A stretch of DNA of 64,000 bases from positions 4,934,501 to 4,998,500 of the forward strand of contig NZ_CP060404.1 in NCBI RefSeq assembly GCF_014295035.1, in the 5' to 3' direction. Below the pieces are notes generated by a model. The model did no database searches. It was not told where the DNA came from and worked only from the letters and a program-made list of their open reading frames with translations. The stretch is from Streptomyces buecherae. Its GTDB lineage: Bacteria > Actinomycetota > Actinomycetes > Streptomycetales > Streptomycetaceae. A program made the position numbers and the translations under genes. Shown here one piece after another: positions 47,839-57,382 of the stretch; the first letter of the stretch is position 1, and every line of letters begins with the position of its first letter.

Positions 47839-49116
47839 ATGCACGACGCCATGCACGACGCCCCAAACGACGCCAAGCACGAGGCCCTGCACGACGCCAA
47901 GCACGACCACCGTTCGCTCGGCCGCGAGCTGGACCTGTTCGACACCGACCCGCTGATCGGCGCGGGCCTGCCGTACTGGCTGCCGGCCGGCGCGACCGTA
48001 CGGCACGCGCTGGAGGAGTACGTGCGCGACATCGAGCGCCGCGCCGGCTACCAGCACGTGTACTCGCCCGTGCTCGGCAAGCGGGAACTGTACGAGATCT
48101 CGGGGCACTGGGCGCACTACCGCGACGACATGTACCCGCCCATCGACGTCGGCGGCGAGCAGGCCGTACTGCGCCCCAGCCTGTGCCCGCACCACGCGCT
48201 CATCTACCGTTCCCGCCCCCGTAGCTATCGTGAACTGCCGCTACGCATAGCCGAGTTGGGCGGCATGTACCGCTCGGAGCTGTCCGGGGTGCTCGGCGGG
48301 CTGACCCGGGTGCGGGCGATCCAGCTCAACGACGCGCACGTGTTCTGCGCCCCGGAGCAGGTCGCCGACGAGGTGCGGGGCGCGCTCGACCTGATCGGGC
48401 GGGCCTACGCGGCGCTCGGCATCACCCCGGCCCGCTACCGGCTCTCGCTCCCGGGCGCCGGCCAGAAGTACGCCGCGGCCCCCGAGCCCTGGCGGCGCGC
48501 CACCGAGCTGCTGGTCGAGGCGCTGGAACGGTCCGGCATCGCGTACGAGGCGGAGCCCGGCGAGGCCGCGTTCTACGGGCCGAAGATCGACGTGCAGATC
48601 GCCGACGCGGCGGGCCGGGAGTCCACCCTGTCCACCGTGCAGGTCGACTTCCACCAGCCCGAACGGTTCGACCTGCGCTACGTCGGCGCGGACGGCGCGA
48701 AGCACCGGCCGGTGATGGTGCACCGCAGCGTCGTCGGCAGCGTGGAGCGCGCCGTGGCCCACCTCATCGAGGTGCACGGCGGCGCGTTCCCCGGCTGGCT
48801 CGCGCCCGTGCAGCTCGTGGTCCTGCCGGTCACCGACGCGGAGGTGGACCGGGCGCGCGAGGTCGCGCGGCAGTGCCTGGAGCGGGGGCTGCGGGCCGAG
48901 GTCGCCGAGCCGGACCGGGGGACCCTCGGGGCCCGCGTCCGGCAGGCCCGGCTGGTCCCGTACCAGGTCGTCATCGGGGCCAGCGAGGCCGCGGCGGGAC
49001 AGCTCGCGGTGCGGTTGCGGGACGGGCGGCGCTTCGCCGCGCAGCCCGTCGACGCGGTGATCGACCGCGTCGTGGCCGCCGTCGCGGCGCGCGGCGCCGA
49101 GCTGTGGGCGGCGTAG
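47839..49116 (+). CDS. Short threonyl-tRNA synthetase without editing domain
   Basis: A 425-residue class II synthetase. It has the ThrRS catalytic core (motif 2 region MYRSELSGVLGGLTRVRAIQ; zinc ligands in LCPHH, NDAHVFC and MVHRS) and the C-terminal anticodon-binding domain, but no TGS and N2 editing domains. A housekeeping ThrRS is about 650 residues, so this is a second, truncated-type copy. Such duplicates serve in amino-acid stress, antibiotic resistance or peptide pathways. The ATG at 47839 has GAGGAG; the preceding residues are a His/Asp/Ala-rich tail. The Thr leader upstream suggests induction by threonine starvation. Confidence 0.87.
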   Translation: MHDAMHDAPNDAKHEALHDAKHDHRSLGRELDLFDTDPLIGAGLPYWLPAGATVRHALEEYVRDIERRAGYQHVYSPVLGKRELYEISGHWAHYRDDMYPPIDVGGEQAVLRPSLCPHHALIYRSRPRSYRELPLRIAELGGMYRSELSGVLGGLTRVRAIQLNDAHVFCAPEQVADEVRGALDLIGRAYAALGITPARYRLSLPGAGQKYAAAPEPWRRATELLVEALERSGIAYEAEPGEAAFYGPKIDVQIADAAGRESTLSTVQVDFHQPERFDLRYVGADGAKHRPVMVHRSVVGSVERAVAHLIEVHGGAFPGWLAPVQLVVLPVTDAEVDRAREVARQCLERGLRAEVAEPDRGTLGARVRQARLVPYQVVIGASEAAAGQLAVRLRDGRRFAAQPVDAVIDRVVAAVAARGAELWAA

Positions 49117-49210
49117 GGGTTACGTCATCGAGGGGGCCCCGCCGCCCACCCCACCCCGTACGGCGCTGCGCACCTCCACCGCCCACCCGCCCGCACGGCC
49201 CCCACGGCGC

Positions 49211-49245
49211 GAGGCCCGCGACCGCTCACCGCGGTCGCGGGCCTC
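49211..49245. terminator. Bidirectional terminator between convergent genes
   Basis: A perfect 15-bp stem (arms 49211-49225 and 49231-49245, loop TCACC) is followed by a second 8-bp hairpin, GCCCACGG/CCGTGGGC (49254-49284). It serves the convergent ThrRS-like and nucleotidase genes. Confidence 0.7.
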
Positions 49246-49292
49246 GGCTGTCCGCCCACGGGCCACGGAACACGGTCCGTGGGCGCGGCGCG

Positions 49293-51122
49293 TCACCTCA
49301 CGATCGTGACGCGGTCCGCCTTCGGCGGCGCGAGCGGGGCGTCCGGCGTGGAGTTGGCCGTCAGGTACGCCGTGAAGACGTCCAGGTCGGACGGGCCGAC
49401 CAGCTTGTTCTTGCCCTCCTTGAGGACCGGGAAGCCGTCGCCGCCGCCGGCCAGGAACTCGTTGACCGCGACCCGGTAGGTCTTCTTCGCGTCGATCGGC
49501 TCGCCGTTCAGCCGCACCGAGTCGGTGACGATCCGCTCCGCGCCCGCCTTGGTGAGGTCGAGCGTGTAGGTGAGGCCCCTGGAGACCTGGAGGACGCGCG
49601 GCTGCCTCTCGTTGACGCCGCTGACCTGCTGCCGCAGTACGGTCAGGAGCTGCTCGCCGGTCAGGTCGAGCACGTTGGTCATGTTGGTGAACGGCTGCAC
49701 GGTGAACGCCTCGCCGTACGTCACCACGCCGTCGCCCTCGTCGCCCGACGCCTTGTGCGCCAGGTCGGCGCGGATGCCGCCGGGGTTCATGAACGCGACC
49801 TGCGCCCCGCCCTTGTCGGCCGGCGCGAGCCCGGCGAGCTGCGCGTCGCTGATCAGGTCGCCGAGCGGCGTCTCGTACGCGTTCAGGCCACGGCCCGGGA
49901 TGTCGGCCGAGATGTAGCCGACCGGCCGGTTCGCCACCGGCGCCGCCAGCGCGTTCCAGCGCTTGATGAGCGCCGTCATGTCCTTGGCCCTGGGCTGCTC
50001 CCGGTCCACCACGTGGTTGGCGGACTTCACGCTGGTGCGCACGATGTCGCGGGTGAGGCGGTCGTACGTCAGCGTCGTGTCGGTGTAGAGCCGGCCGAAG
50101 GACGCGGCCGACGTCACCGTGCGCGGCACGCCGTTCGGGTCCGGGACGGAGCACGCGTACGCCTGGTGCGTGTGCCCGGTGACCAGCGCGTCCACCCGCG
50201 GGCTCAGGTTCCTGGCGATGTCCACGATCGGGCCGGAGATGCCGTCGCCGGGGCCCGGGCTGTCGCAGTCGTAGTCGTACGAGCCGGAGGCCGGCATGCC
50301 GCCCTCGTGGATGAGCGCGACGACCGAGTTCACGCCCTGGCGCTGGAGTTCCCGGGTGTACTTGTTGATCGTCTCGACCTCGTCGTGGAACTTCAGCCCC
50401 TTGACGCCCTCGGCCGTGACGACGTCCGGCGTGCCTTCGAGGGTGACGCCGATGAAGCCGATCCGCACGCCCTCGCGCTCCCACACGGTGTACGGCCTGA
50501 GGATCGGCTTGCCCGTCTTCTCGCTGGTCACGTTGGCCGCGAGGTAGGGGAAGTCGGCGCCGGGGAACCGCTTGCCCTCCTCGTAGCAGCCGTCCTTGGG
50601 GTGACAACCGCCGTTCTGTATCCGCTTCAGCTCCGCCGAGCCCTCGTCGAACTCGTGGTTGCCGACCGCCGAGACGTCCAGGCCCAGCTTGTTCATGGCC
50701 TCGACGGACGGCTCGTCGTGGAAGAGGCCGGACAGCAGCGGGCTCGCGCCGATCATGTCGCCGCCGGCGGCGGTCACCGAGTAGCGGTGGCCCTCGCGCG
50801 CCTCGCGCAGCGAGGTGGCCAGGTACTCGACGCCGCCGGCCGGGATCGCCTTGGTGGTGCCGTCCGGCTGGGTCTGGGTGACGGTGCCGGCCGAGCCCTG
50901 CGGGGGCTCCAGGGTGCCGTGCAGGTCGTTGAAGGAGAGCAACTGGACGTCCACGGTCCGGCCGTGGTCACCGTGGCCGCTGTGGAGCGCGCCGCGCGCG
51001 GTGGTCTCGGTGTCGGCGCCCGCGGGCAGGGCGGTCGCGAGCACGCCCGCCGCCGAGGCCAGGACGGCCGCGGTCGCGGCCAGTCTGCGCGCCACGCGAC
51101 GCCGTTCGGGTGTGGCTGGCAT
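49293..51122 (-). CDS. Secreted 5'-nucleotidase / 2',3'-cyclic phosphodiesterase
   Basis: A 609-residue exported metallophosphoesterase: Sec signal peptide (RRLAATAAVLASAAGVLATALPAGA as overlapping segments), N-terminal calcineurin-like domain with metal ligands in LLSFNDLHG, AAGGDMIGA, VGNHEFDEG and TGHTHQAY, and a C-terminal 5'-nucleotidase domain (FMNPGGIRADL, EAFTVQPFTNMT, NEFLAGGGDGFP). It releases phosphate and nucleosides outside the cell. Orthologues lie next to mshD in Streptomyces. No clear PHO box was seen upstream. Confidence 0.92.
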   Translation of the reverse strand: MPATPERRRVARRLAATAAVLASAAGVLATALPAGADTETTARGALHSGHGDHGRTVDVQLLSFNDLHGTLEPPQGSAGTVTQTQPDGTTKAIPAGGVEYLATSLREAREGHRYSVTAAGGDMIGASPLLSGLFHDEPSVEAMNKLGLDVSAVGNHEFDEGSAELKRIQNGGCHPKDGCYEEGKRFPGADFPYLAANVTSEKTGKPILRPYTVWEREGVRIGFIGVTLEGTPDVVTAEGVKGLKFHDEVETINKYTRELQRQGVNSVVALIHEGGMPASGSYDYDCDSPGPGDGISGPIVDIARNLSPRVDALVTGHTHQAYACSVPDPNGVPRTVTSAASFGRLYTDTTLTYDRLTRDIVRTSVKSANHVVDREQPRAKDMTALIKRWNALAAPVANRPVGYISADIPGRGLNAYETPLGDLISDAQLAGLAPADKGGAQVAFMNPGGIRADLAHKASGDEGDGVVTYGEAFTVQPFTNMTNVLDLTGEQLLTVLRQQVSGVNERQPRVLQVSRGLTYTLDLTKAGAERIVTDSVRLNGEPIDAKKTYRVAVNEFLAGGGDGFPVLKEGKNKLVGPSDLDVFTAYLTANSTPDAPLAPPKADRVTIVR

Positions 51123-51370
51123 GGGCTTCCCTTCGAAGCTGCGGGTGCGGCGCGGCGGGACCGGCCGGCCGGTGGCGTACCGGATGCCGCGCGAGGTCGG
51201 GCCGCAGCTTACGGTTGACGCGCGTAGCGGGTCAGGGGTGTCGAGGTGACGAGTTGGTTGCGCCTTGGCGCGTGGCGCGGGCCCGTCGGACGGGAGTGAC
51301 CAGCGGGTCCGGAGTGACCCGGGTGACGGCTCCCTGGGGCGGCGGGGCGCGGGGTCGTAGGCTCGGGCGC

Positions 51371-52306
51371 ATGACTGACGTGGTGGATGAGCCGGGCCGG
51401 GCGCGGCGGATCGAGATCGTGGACGAGCTGCCGCCCGAGGTGGCCGGCGAGGTGCTGGAACTCATCGCGGAGGCGGCCAGGAACGACGGCCAGCCCGCCG
51501 TCTCCGAACAGGGCAGGCTGCGGCTGCGCGGCGGCGGCCGGGAGGGCGTGCGGCACCTGGTGCTGCGCGGCGAGGACGACACGGTGGTCGGCTACGCGCA
51601 ACTGGAGGGCACGGACCCGGTGGAGCCGCCCGCCGCCGAACTCGTGGTGCGCCCCGGCCGGCGCGGCCACGGGCACGGCCGGGCCCTGGGCAACGCCCTG
51701 CTCGCCGAGACCGGCAAGCGACTGCGGATCTGGGCGCACGGCGGCCACGCCGCCGCCCGGCACCTCGCGCAGGTGCTCGGCCTCGCCCTCTTCCGCGAGT
51801 TGCGCCAGCTCCGCCGCCCGCTGGGGGAGCCGGCGCTGACCGAGATCCCCGAGCCGACGCTGCCGGCCGGCGTGACCGTGCGCGCCTTCGTCCCCGGCGA
51901 GGACGACGCGGCCTGGCTCGCGGTGAACGCGGCGGCCTTCGCCCACCACCCCGAGCAGGGCTCCCTGACCCAGCGCGACCTGGACGACCGCAAGGCCGAG
52001 GCGTGGTTCGACCCGGCCGGCTTCTTCCTGGCCGAGCGCGCGGGCCGGCTGGTCGGCTTCCACTGGACGAAGGTGCACGCGGAGGAGAACATCGGCGAGG
52101 TCTACGTCGTCGGCGTCCACCCCGACGAGCAGGGCAGCGGCCTCGGCAAGGCGCTCACCGCCATCGGCCTGCGCCACCTGGCCGGGCGCGGGCTGCCGAC
52201 CGGGATGCTGTACGTCGACGCGGACAACGTGCCGGCGGTCACCGTCTACGAGCGGCTCGGCTTCACGACGTACGAGACGGACCTGATGTACCGCGCGGAG
52301 AGCTGA
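51371..52306 (+). CDS. mshD: Mycothiol synthase
   Basis: A 311-residue tandem GNAT protein that acetylates Cys-GlcN-Ins in the last step of mycothiol synthesis. Both GNAT halves are visible; the active C-terminal one has the acetyl-CoA loop EVYVVGVHPDEQGSGLGKAL and the family-specific VYERLGFTTYETDLMY ending. The ATG at 51371 is clear. Its placement beside the nucleotidase matches other streptomycetes. Confidence 0.94.
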   Translation: MTDVVDEPGRARRIEIVDELPPEVAGEVLELIAEAARNDGQPAVSEQGRLRLRGGGREGVRHLVLRGEDDTVVGYAQLEGTDPVEPPAAELVVRPGRRGHGHGRALGNALLAETGKRLRIWAHGGHAAARHLAQVLGLALFRELRQLRRPLGEPALTEIPEPTLPAGVTVRAFVPGEDDAAWLAVNAAAFAHHPEQGSLTQRDLDDRKAEAWFDPAGFFLAERAGRLVGFHWTKVHAEENIGEVYVVGVHPDEQGSGLGKALTAIGLRHLAGRGLPTGMLYVDADNVPAVTVYERLGFTTYETDLMYRAES

Positions 52307-52927
52307 CCGAGGGGCCGGGGCGGGGCGGGCCCAGGAGGCCCGCCGCCACCCGCGGCGGGGGCCCGCGGCCACCCACGGCTTGCGCGTGACCACCTTCCGT
52401 GCTTGGCCGCGTGCATCAGTGCGCCCGCACTCCGTCCACACAACCCCGTGCGCACCCGTACGCCCCTCTCGCCCCTGCGTCGCCGCGCCGCGACACCGAC
52501 AGCGCCGCCGAAACCCGCCCAGGAGCGGCCTCCGGGGCCCGTCTCGCGACGCCGCCCCGCGCCCGGTCCCGACACTCGGATGGCCGAAACGCCGGGGTGC
52601 GCCGCTCGGTTGGTCGCGGCGGGACGCGTCGCACGCGTGAAAGCGCGGGCGCCGGGCACATACCCGGGGCGCCGGCAGGGCGCGGGAGCGCGCGGAGTGC
52701 GCGGGCCCCGGGCGGCGCGGCCGTCCGGGGACGTGTCATGGCCACCCTGGCGAGGGGACCCGCTTGCCTGACAGCCATGTGCCCGTTACCGGCGATTCAA
52801 CGTCGCTTGCGAGCATCGCTGAATGCAGCCCGCTGTGCCCAATGCCCGCAACCGGAGGCTCCAGGCAGTTCCGCCTCCCGCTCCCGTCGCCGAGCCCGCA
52901 CGGCTCGATGCGCGGGAGAATAAGGAC
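52307..52927. other. Long non-coding region upstream of ppk
   Basis: No supported gene. GTTACC and TTCAAC at 52785-52801 are 11 bp apart and weakly resemble a PhoP box, but they match poorly to GTTCACC direct repeats. The ppk promoter should lie here. Confidence 0.45.
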
Positions 52928-55393
52928 ATGCAGCAGTCTTCCGGGGAACGTGCCCCTTACCCCCACGAAACCAGCGCCCCCGCCCCGGCCCGGCCGCAGG
53001 GCCAGGGGACGACCCAGGAGACCTCCCCGCACGGCGCGGGCGAACCGTCCCCGCGAGCGGCCCGCCCCGACGACGAGGCACCGCACCCCGGCACCGGCCC
53101 GCACGCCACCACCCCACCCGTGGTCCCCACGAGCAACGGAGCACTGGCCATTCACGGCGCACACGGTACGCCCGATACCGACCAGCAGGGACGCCCCGCC
53201 CCCCAGCCCTCCATCGGCTCCATAGCCGCGCACCGCCCCCACGCGGTCGGCGCCCCGCCCGTGCGGGACCTGGAGCCGGACATCGACGCCGACCTGGACG
53301 CGTACGAGGCCCAGGACGGCGACGAGCTGCCGCAGGGCCGGTTCCTGGACCGCGAGCGGAGCTGGCTGGCGTTCAACGAGCGGGTCCTCGAACTCGCCGA
53401 GGACCCCAACACGCCGCTGCTTGAGCGGGCCAACTTCCTGGCCATCTTCGCCAGCAACCTGGACGAGTTCTTCATGGTCCGCGTCGCGGGCCTCAAGCGC
53501 CGCATCGCCACCGGCGTCGCCACCCGCTCCGCCTCGGGCCTCCAGCCGCGCGAGGTGCTCGACCTGATCTGGCACCGCACCCGCGAACTCATGGCCCGGC
53601 ACGCCGCCTGCTACCAGACGGACGTCGGCCCGGCGCTCGCCGACGAGGGCATCCACCTGGTGCGCTGGCGGGAGCTGACCGAGAAGGAGCAGGAGCGGCT
53701 CACCGCGCTGTTCAAGCAGCGCATCTTCCCCGTGCTCACGCCGCTCGCGGTGGACCCGGCGCACCCGTTCCCGTACATCTCGGGGCTCTCGCTCAACCTG
53801 GCCGTCGTCGTCCGCAACCCGGTCAGCGGCCACGACCACTTCGCGCGGGTCAAGGTGCCGCCGCTGCTCAACCGTTTCCTTGAGGCGTCCGCGCAGCGCT
53901 ACGTGCCGCTCGAAGACGTCATCGCGGCCCACCTGGGGGACCTGTTCCCGGGCATGGACGTGCTGGCGCACCACATGTTCCGGGTGACCCGCAACGAGGA
54001 CCTCGAAGTCGAGGAGGACGACACGGAGAACCTGCTCCAGGCCCTGGAGAAGGAACTCATGCGCCGCCGCTTCGGGCCGCCGGTGCGCCTCGAGGTCGAG
54101 GAGACCATCGCCCCGTACGTGCGCGACCTGCTGGTGCGCGAGCTGGACGTGACCGAGTCCGAGGTCTACCCGCTGCCCGGGCCGCTCGACCTGACCGGGC
54201 TCTTCAAGATCGGCTCGCTGGACCGGCCCGAGCTGAAGTACCCGAAGTTCGTCGCCGGCACGCACCGGGACCTCGCCGAGGTCGAGTCCGCGTCGCCGCC
54301 CGACATCTTCGCGGCGCTGCGCGAGCGCGACGTGCTGCTGCACCACCCGTACGACTCGTTCTCCACCTCCGTGCAGGCGTTCCTCGAACAGGCCGCGGCC
54401 GATCCGCACGTGCTGGCCATCAAGCAGACCCTGTACCGCACCTCGGGCGACTCGCCGATCGTGGACGCGCTGATCGACGCGGCCGAGTCCGGCAAGCAGG
54501 TGCTGGTCCTGGTGGAGCTCAAGGCGCGCTTCGACGAGCAGGCCAACATCAAGTGGGCCCGCAAGCTGGAGGCGGCCGGCTGCCACGTCGTCTACGGCCT
54601 CGTCGGCCTCAAGACGCACTGCAAGCTGTCGCTCGTGGTGCGGCAGGAGGGCGAGTCGCTGGTGCGCTACTCGCACGTGGGCACCGGCAACTACCACCCC
54701 AAGACCGCCCGGCTGTACGAGGACCTCGGCCTGCTGACGGCCAACTCCGAGGTGGGCGCCGACCTCTCGGACCTCTTCAACCGGCTCTCCGGCTACTCGC
54801 TGCGCGAGAACTACCGGCGGCTGCTCGTCGCGCCCAAGTCGCTGCGGGACGGGCTGATCAAGCGGATCACCAAGGAAGTGGCCAACCACCGGGCCGGCAA
54901 GCCCGCGTACGTCCGCATCAAGGTGAACTCGATGGTGGACGAGGCCATCATCGACGCCCTGTACCGGGCCTCGCGGGCCGGCGTGCCGGTCGACGTGTGG
55001 GTGCGCGGCATCTGCGCGCTGCGCCCGGGCGTGGCGGGCCTCTCCGAGAACATACGGGTGCGCAGCGTGCTCGGCCGGTTCCTGGAGCACTCGCGGGTGT
55101 TCGTGTTCGGGAACGGCGGCGAGCCCGAAGTCTGGCTCGGCAGCGCCGACATGATGCACCGCAATCTGGACCGGCGGATCGAGGCGCTGGTCAGCGTCGT
55201 CGACCCCGCCCACCGGGCCGCGCTCAACCGACTGCTGGAGACCGGGGTTTCGGACTCCACGGCGTCCTGGCGCCTGGGACCCAGCGGCGACTGGACCCGG
55301 CACGCCGTGGACGCGGACGACCGGCCACTGCGGCACGTACAGGAGATGCTCATCGACGCCCGGAGGCGCCGGCGTGGTTCAACAGCGACATGA
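52928..55393 (+). CDS. ppk: Polyphosphate kinase 1
   Basis: An 821-residue PPK1 that reversibly polymerises the gamma-phosphate of ATP. The first 130 residues are a disordered Pro/Ala/His-rich extension typical of streptomycetes, then the N-domain (RFLDRERSWLAFNERVLEL), head domain and two catalytic C-domains with the phosphohistidine region SHVGTGNYHPKTARLYEDL and GLKTHCKLSLVVR. I chose the ATG at 52928, with AAGGAC upstream, over one at 52823. It is followed by the CHAD-domain gene, a common polyphosphate-associated partner. Confidence 0.95.
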   Translation: MQQSSGERAPYPHETSAPAPARPQGQGTTQETSPHGAGEPSPRAARPDDEAPHPGTGPHATTPPVVPTSNGALAIHGAHGTPDTDQQGRPAPQPSIGSIAAHRPHAVGAPPVRDLEPDIDADLDAYEAQDGDELPQGRFLDRERSWLAFNERVLELAEDPNTPLLERANFLAIFASNLDEFFMVRVAGLKRRIATGVATRSASGLQPREVLDLIWHRTRELMARHAACYQTDVGPALADEGIHLVRWRELTEKEQERLTALFKQRIFPVLTPLAVDPAHPFPYISGLSLNLAVVVRNPVSGHDHFARVKVPPLLNRFLEASAQRYVPLEDVIAAHLGDLFPGMDVLAHHMFRVTRNEDLEVEEDDTENLLQALEKELMRRRFGPPVRLEVEETIAPYVRDLLVRELDVTESEVYPLPGPLDLTGLFKIGSLDRPELKYPKFVAGTHRDLAEVESASPPDIFAALRERDVLLHHPYDSFSTSVQAFLEQAAADPHVLAIKQTLYRTSGDSPIVDALIDAAESGKQVLVLVELKARFDEQANIKWARKLEAAGCHVVYGLVGLKTHCKLSLVVRQEGESLVRYSHVGTGNYHPKTARLYEDLGLLTANSEVGADLSDLFNRLSGYSLRENYRRLLVAPKSLRDGLIKRITKEVANHRAGKPAYVRIKVNSMVDEAIIDALYRASRAGVPVDVWVRGICALRPGVAGLSENIRVRSVLGRFLEHSRVFVFGNGGEPEVWLGSADMMHRNLDRRIEALVSVVDPAHRAALNRLLETGVSDSTASWRLGPSGDWTRHAVDADDRPLRHVQEMLIDARRRRRGSTAT

Positions 55394-55466
55394 CCTGGCG
55401 GTTGAGGTTACGGGGGCCAGGCAGGGACCCGTCACCGGTACCGCCTCCGGTACCAGGGGACACGAA

Positions 55467-56924
55467 ATGACGGACTACGCCATGGGCTCAGCGGTCACGA
55501 GCGGCGACCAGGGCCAGGCGACGACGGCGGGCGACGTGCTCTCCCGCTACCTGCACGCACAGGCGGGGGACTTCCTGCGGAGCCTGCGGCTGCACCGCGA
55601 GAGCGGTTCGGACGCGGAGGAGGCGGTGGAGGCGGCCCGGCTGCTACGGCAGTCCGCGCGCCGCATCAGCGGCGTGCTGCACACCTACCGGCCGCTGACC
55701 GACCCGGTCTGGGCCGACCAGCTCCGGGCCGAACTCGCCTGGCTGTCGGGGATGCTGGCGCGCGAGCACGCGTACGCCGCCCGCCTGGCCCGACTGCGCG
55801 GCGCCCTGCACCGGCTCTCCGGCGCCCCGCTGCCCGAGCAGGGCGCCGACCGGCCGGCCGACCCGCCGCCCGGACCCGGCGCCGGCCGGGCGCGGGTGGT
55901 CGGCACGGACAACGGCGCCGCGCCGGGCGCCGCCGGGCGCACCGCGCGGGGCGCGCGCAGCCACGGCGCGAGCGCCGCCGGCGCGCCGGCCGTGTCGGCG
56001 AAGCTCCCGGCCGACGGCGCGGGCGGGCGCGCGGTCCGCGCCGGCCGCCTCGGCGAGCAACGGTCCCGCGACGCGCAGGCGGCCCGGGGCGGCCGGGACG
56101 GGCGCGAGGCGCTGCCCGGCGAACGCGCCGGAGCCGCCCGCTCGACCGGCCGCGCCGCGAGCGCCGGCACCGCGACCCCGGGCCCGGCCGGACCGGTCGG
56201 CGGCCCCGCCGGCACCCGGGGCGAGGCGGACGAGGCCCGCCCGGGCGCCCTGACCGTCGGCGCCGCCCGCGCCGGCGCACTCCTGGAGCGCCAACTCACC
56301 CTCGCCAGGACCCGCGCCCACACCGCCGCGCTCCAGGCCCTCGGTTCGTCCCGCTTCCACGCGGTCGCCGACGCCGTCGCCCTCCTGGCCTCCGACGTCC
56401 CGCTGATCGCGTCCGCCGCCGACGAGCCGGCCGACTCCGCGCTCCCGCCACTCGCGGAGCTGGCCCACCGCCGCCTCCTTGAGGCCATCGACGCGCTGCC
56501 CCTCGGCCGCGCCGGCCACCCGTACAACGCGGAGGCCCTCACCCACGGCCTGGCCGCCACCCCCAGCGCCGACGCCCCACCGGCCAGCGAGGCCCAGGAC
56601 GCGCCGTGGCACCAGGTGCGCCGGCTGGTACGGATCGGCCGCTACGCCCTTGAGGTGCTGGACGAGCACCAGCCGCTGGGCACCGGCCCGACCGAGGCCG
56701 AGCCCACGCTCGCCGTCCGCCTCCTCGCGGCCAGCCAGGCCCTGGAACGGCACCGCGACGCGGCCGAGGCGGCAGCGGCGGCGGCAGCCGCGGCCCGCAC
56801 CCCGCGCATCGCCCCGGCCACGGCGTACGCGCTCGGCATCCTGCACGCGGACCAGCGGCACGAGGTGGAGGCGGCCAGGTTCGCCTTCGGCCGCATCTGG
56901 CAGCGGGCGGCGACCACGCCGTGA
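55467..56924 (+). CDS. CHAD-domain protein, polyphosphate-associated
   Basis: A 485-residue CHAD protein. CHAD domains are helical bundles with conserved histidines and basic residues that bind inorganic polyphosphate. The N-terminal half-domain (HAQAGDFLRSLRLHRESG...RLLRQSARRISGVLHTYRPL) and the C-terminal half (SSRFHAVADAV...RIGRYALEVLDE) are split by a roughly 150-residue Gly/Ala/Arg-rich low-complexity insert (about 135-285). It follows ppk by 73 bases and overlaps the NUDIX gene, making a polyphosphate operon. Confidence 0.88.
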   Translation: MTDYAMGSAVTSGDQGQATTAGDVLSRYLHAQAGDFLRSLRLHRESGSDAEEAVEAARLLRQSARRISGVLHTYRPLTDPVWADQLRAELAWLSGMLAREHAYAARLARLRGALHRLSGAPLPEQGADRPADPPPGPGAGRARVVGTDNGAAPGAAGRTARGARSHGASAAGAPAVSAKLPADGAGGRAVRAGRLGEQRSRDAQAARGGRDGREALPGERAGAARSTGRAASAGTATPGPAGPVGGPAGTRGEADEARPGALTVGAARAGALLERQLTLARTRAHTAALQALGSSRFHAVADAVALLASDVPLIASAADEPADSALPPLAELAHRRLLEAIDALPLGRAGHPYNAEALTHGLAATPSADAPPASEAQDAPWHQVRRLVRIGRYALEVLDEHQPLGTGPTEAEPTLAVRLLAASQALERHRDAAEAAAAAAAAARTPRIAPATAYALGILHADQRHEVEAARFAFGRIWQRAATTP

Positions 56925-57367
56925 CCGAACCCGGGGCCGCCACCGGCCCGATCCGCGCGGCGGGCTGCGTCCTGTGGCGCCGCTCGCCGCGCGGGGCCGG
57001 CCTGGAGATCGCCCTCGTCCACCGGCCGCGCTGGGACGACTGGTCGCACCCGAAGGGCAAGCTCAAGCGCGGCGAGGACGCGCTGCGCGGCGCCCTGCGC
57101 GAGGTCGCGGAGGAGACCGGCATGGACTGCGTGCCGGGCCCGCCGCTGCCCAGCACGCACTACGTGGTGGACGGGCGACCCAAGGAGGTCCGCTACTGGG
57201 CCGCCCGCGCGCTGGACGACACGTTCATCCCCAACCGCGAGGTGGACCGCCTCATTTGGCTCCCCCCACCCGCCGCCCGCGCCCGCCTCACCCAGCAGCG
57301 GGACCGCGACCTGGTGGACGCCCTGCTGGTGCTCCTCGCGGAGAGCGGCGAGGCTTCCGGGGAGTAG
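56921..57367 (+). CDS. NUDIX hydrolase
   Basis: A 148-residue NUDIX hydrolase with the full Nudix box (G-x5-E-x7-R-E-V-x-E-E-T-G; from HPKGKLKRGEDA to REVAEETGM). Members next to ppk in actinobacteria resemble MutT1 without its histidine-phosphatase domain and may act on oxidised or diphosphorylated nucleotides or on polyphosphate compounds. The GTG at 56921 overlaps the CHAD gene stop by four bases (GTGA). Confidence 0.9.
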   Translation: MTEPGAATGPIRAAGCVLWRRSPRGAGLEIALVHRPRWDDWSHPKGKLKRGEDALRGALREVAEETGMDCVPGPPLPSTHYVVDGRPKEVRYWAARALDDTFIPNREVDRLIWLPPPAARARLTQQRDRDLVDALLVLLAESGEASGE

Positions 57368-57382
57368 GGCCCCGGCCGTCCC

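Noticed and set aside
51123..51260. PHO box upstream of the secreted nucleotidase
   Set aside because: Only loose ACC-containing sequences are present, with no clear direct repeats.
52785..52801. PHO box upstream of ppk
   Set aside because: GTTACC and TTCAAC are 11 bp apart but match the GTTCACC consensus poorly; not strong enough to call.
52736..55336. An 866-codon open frame antisense to ppk, and similar long frames antisense to the exporter (18858-21137) and nucleotidase (48873-51218)
   Set aside because: They mirror strongly conserved genes on the other strand. Long antisense frames arise from high GC content and show Arg/Gly/His-rich products without domains.
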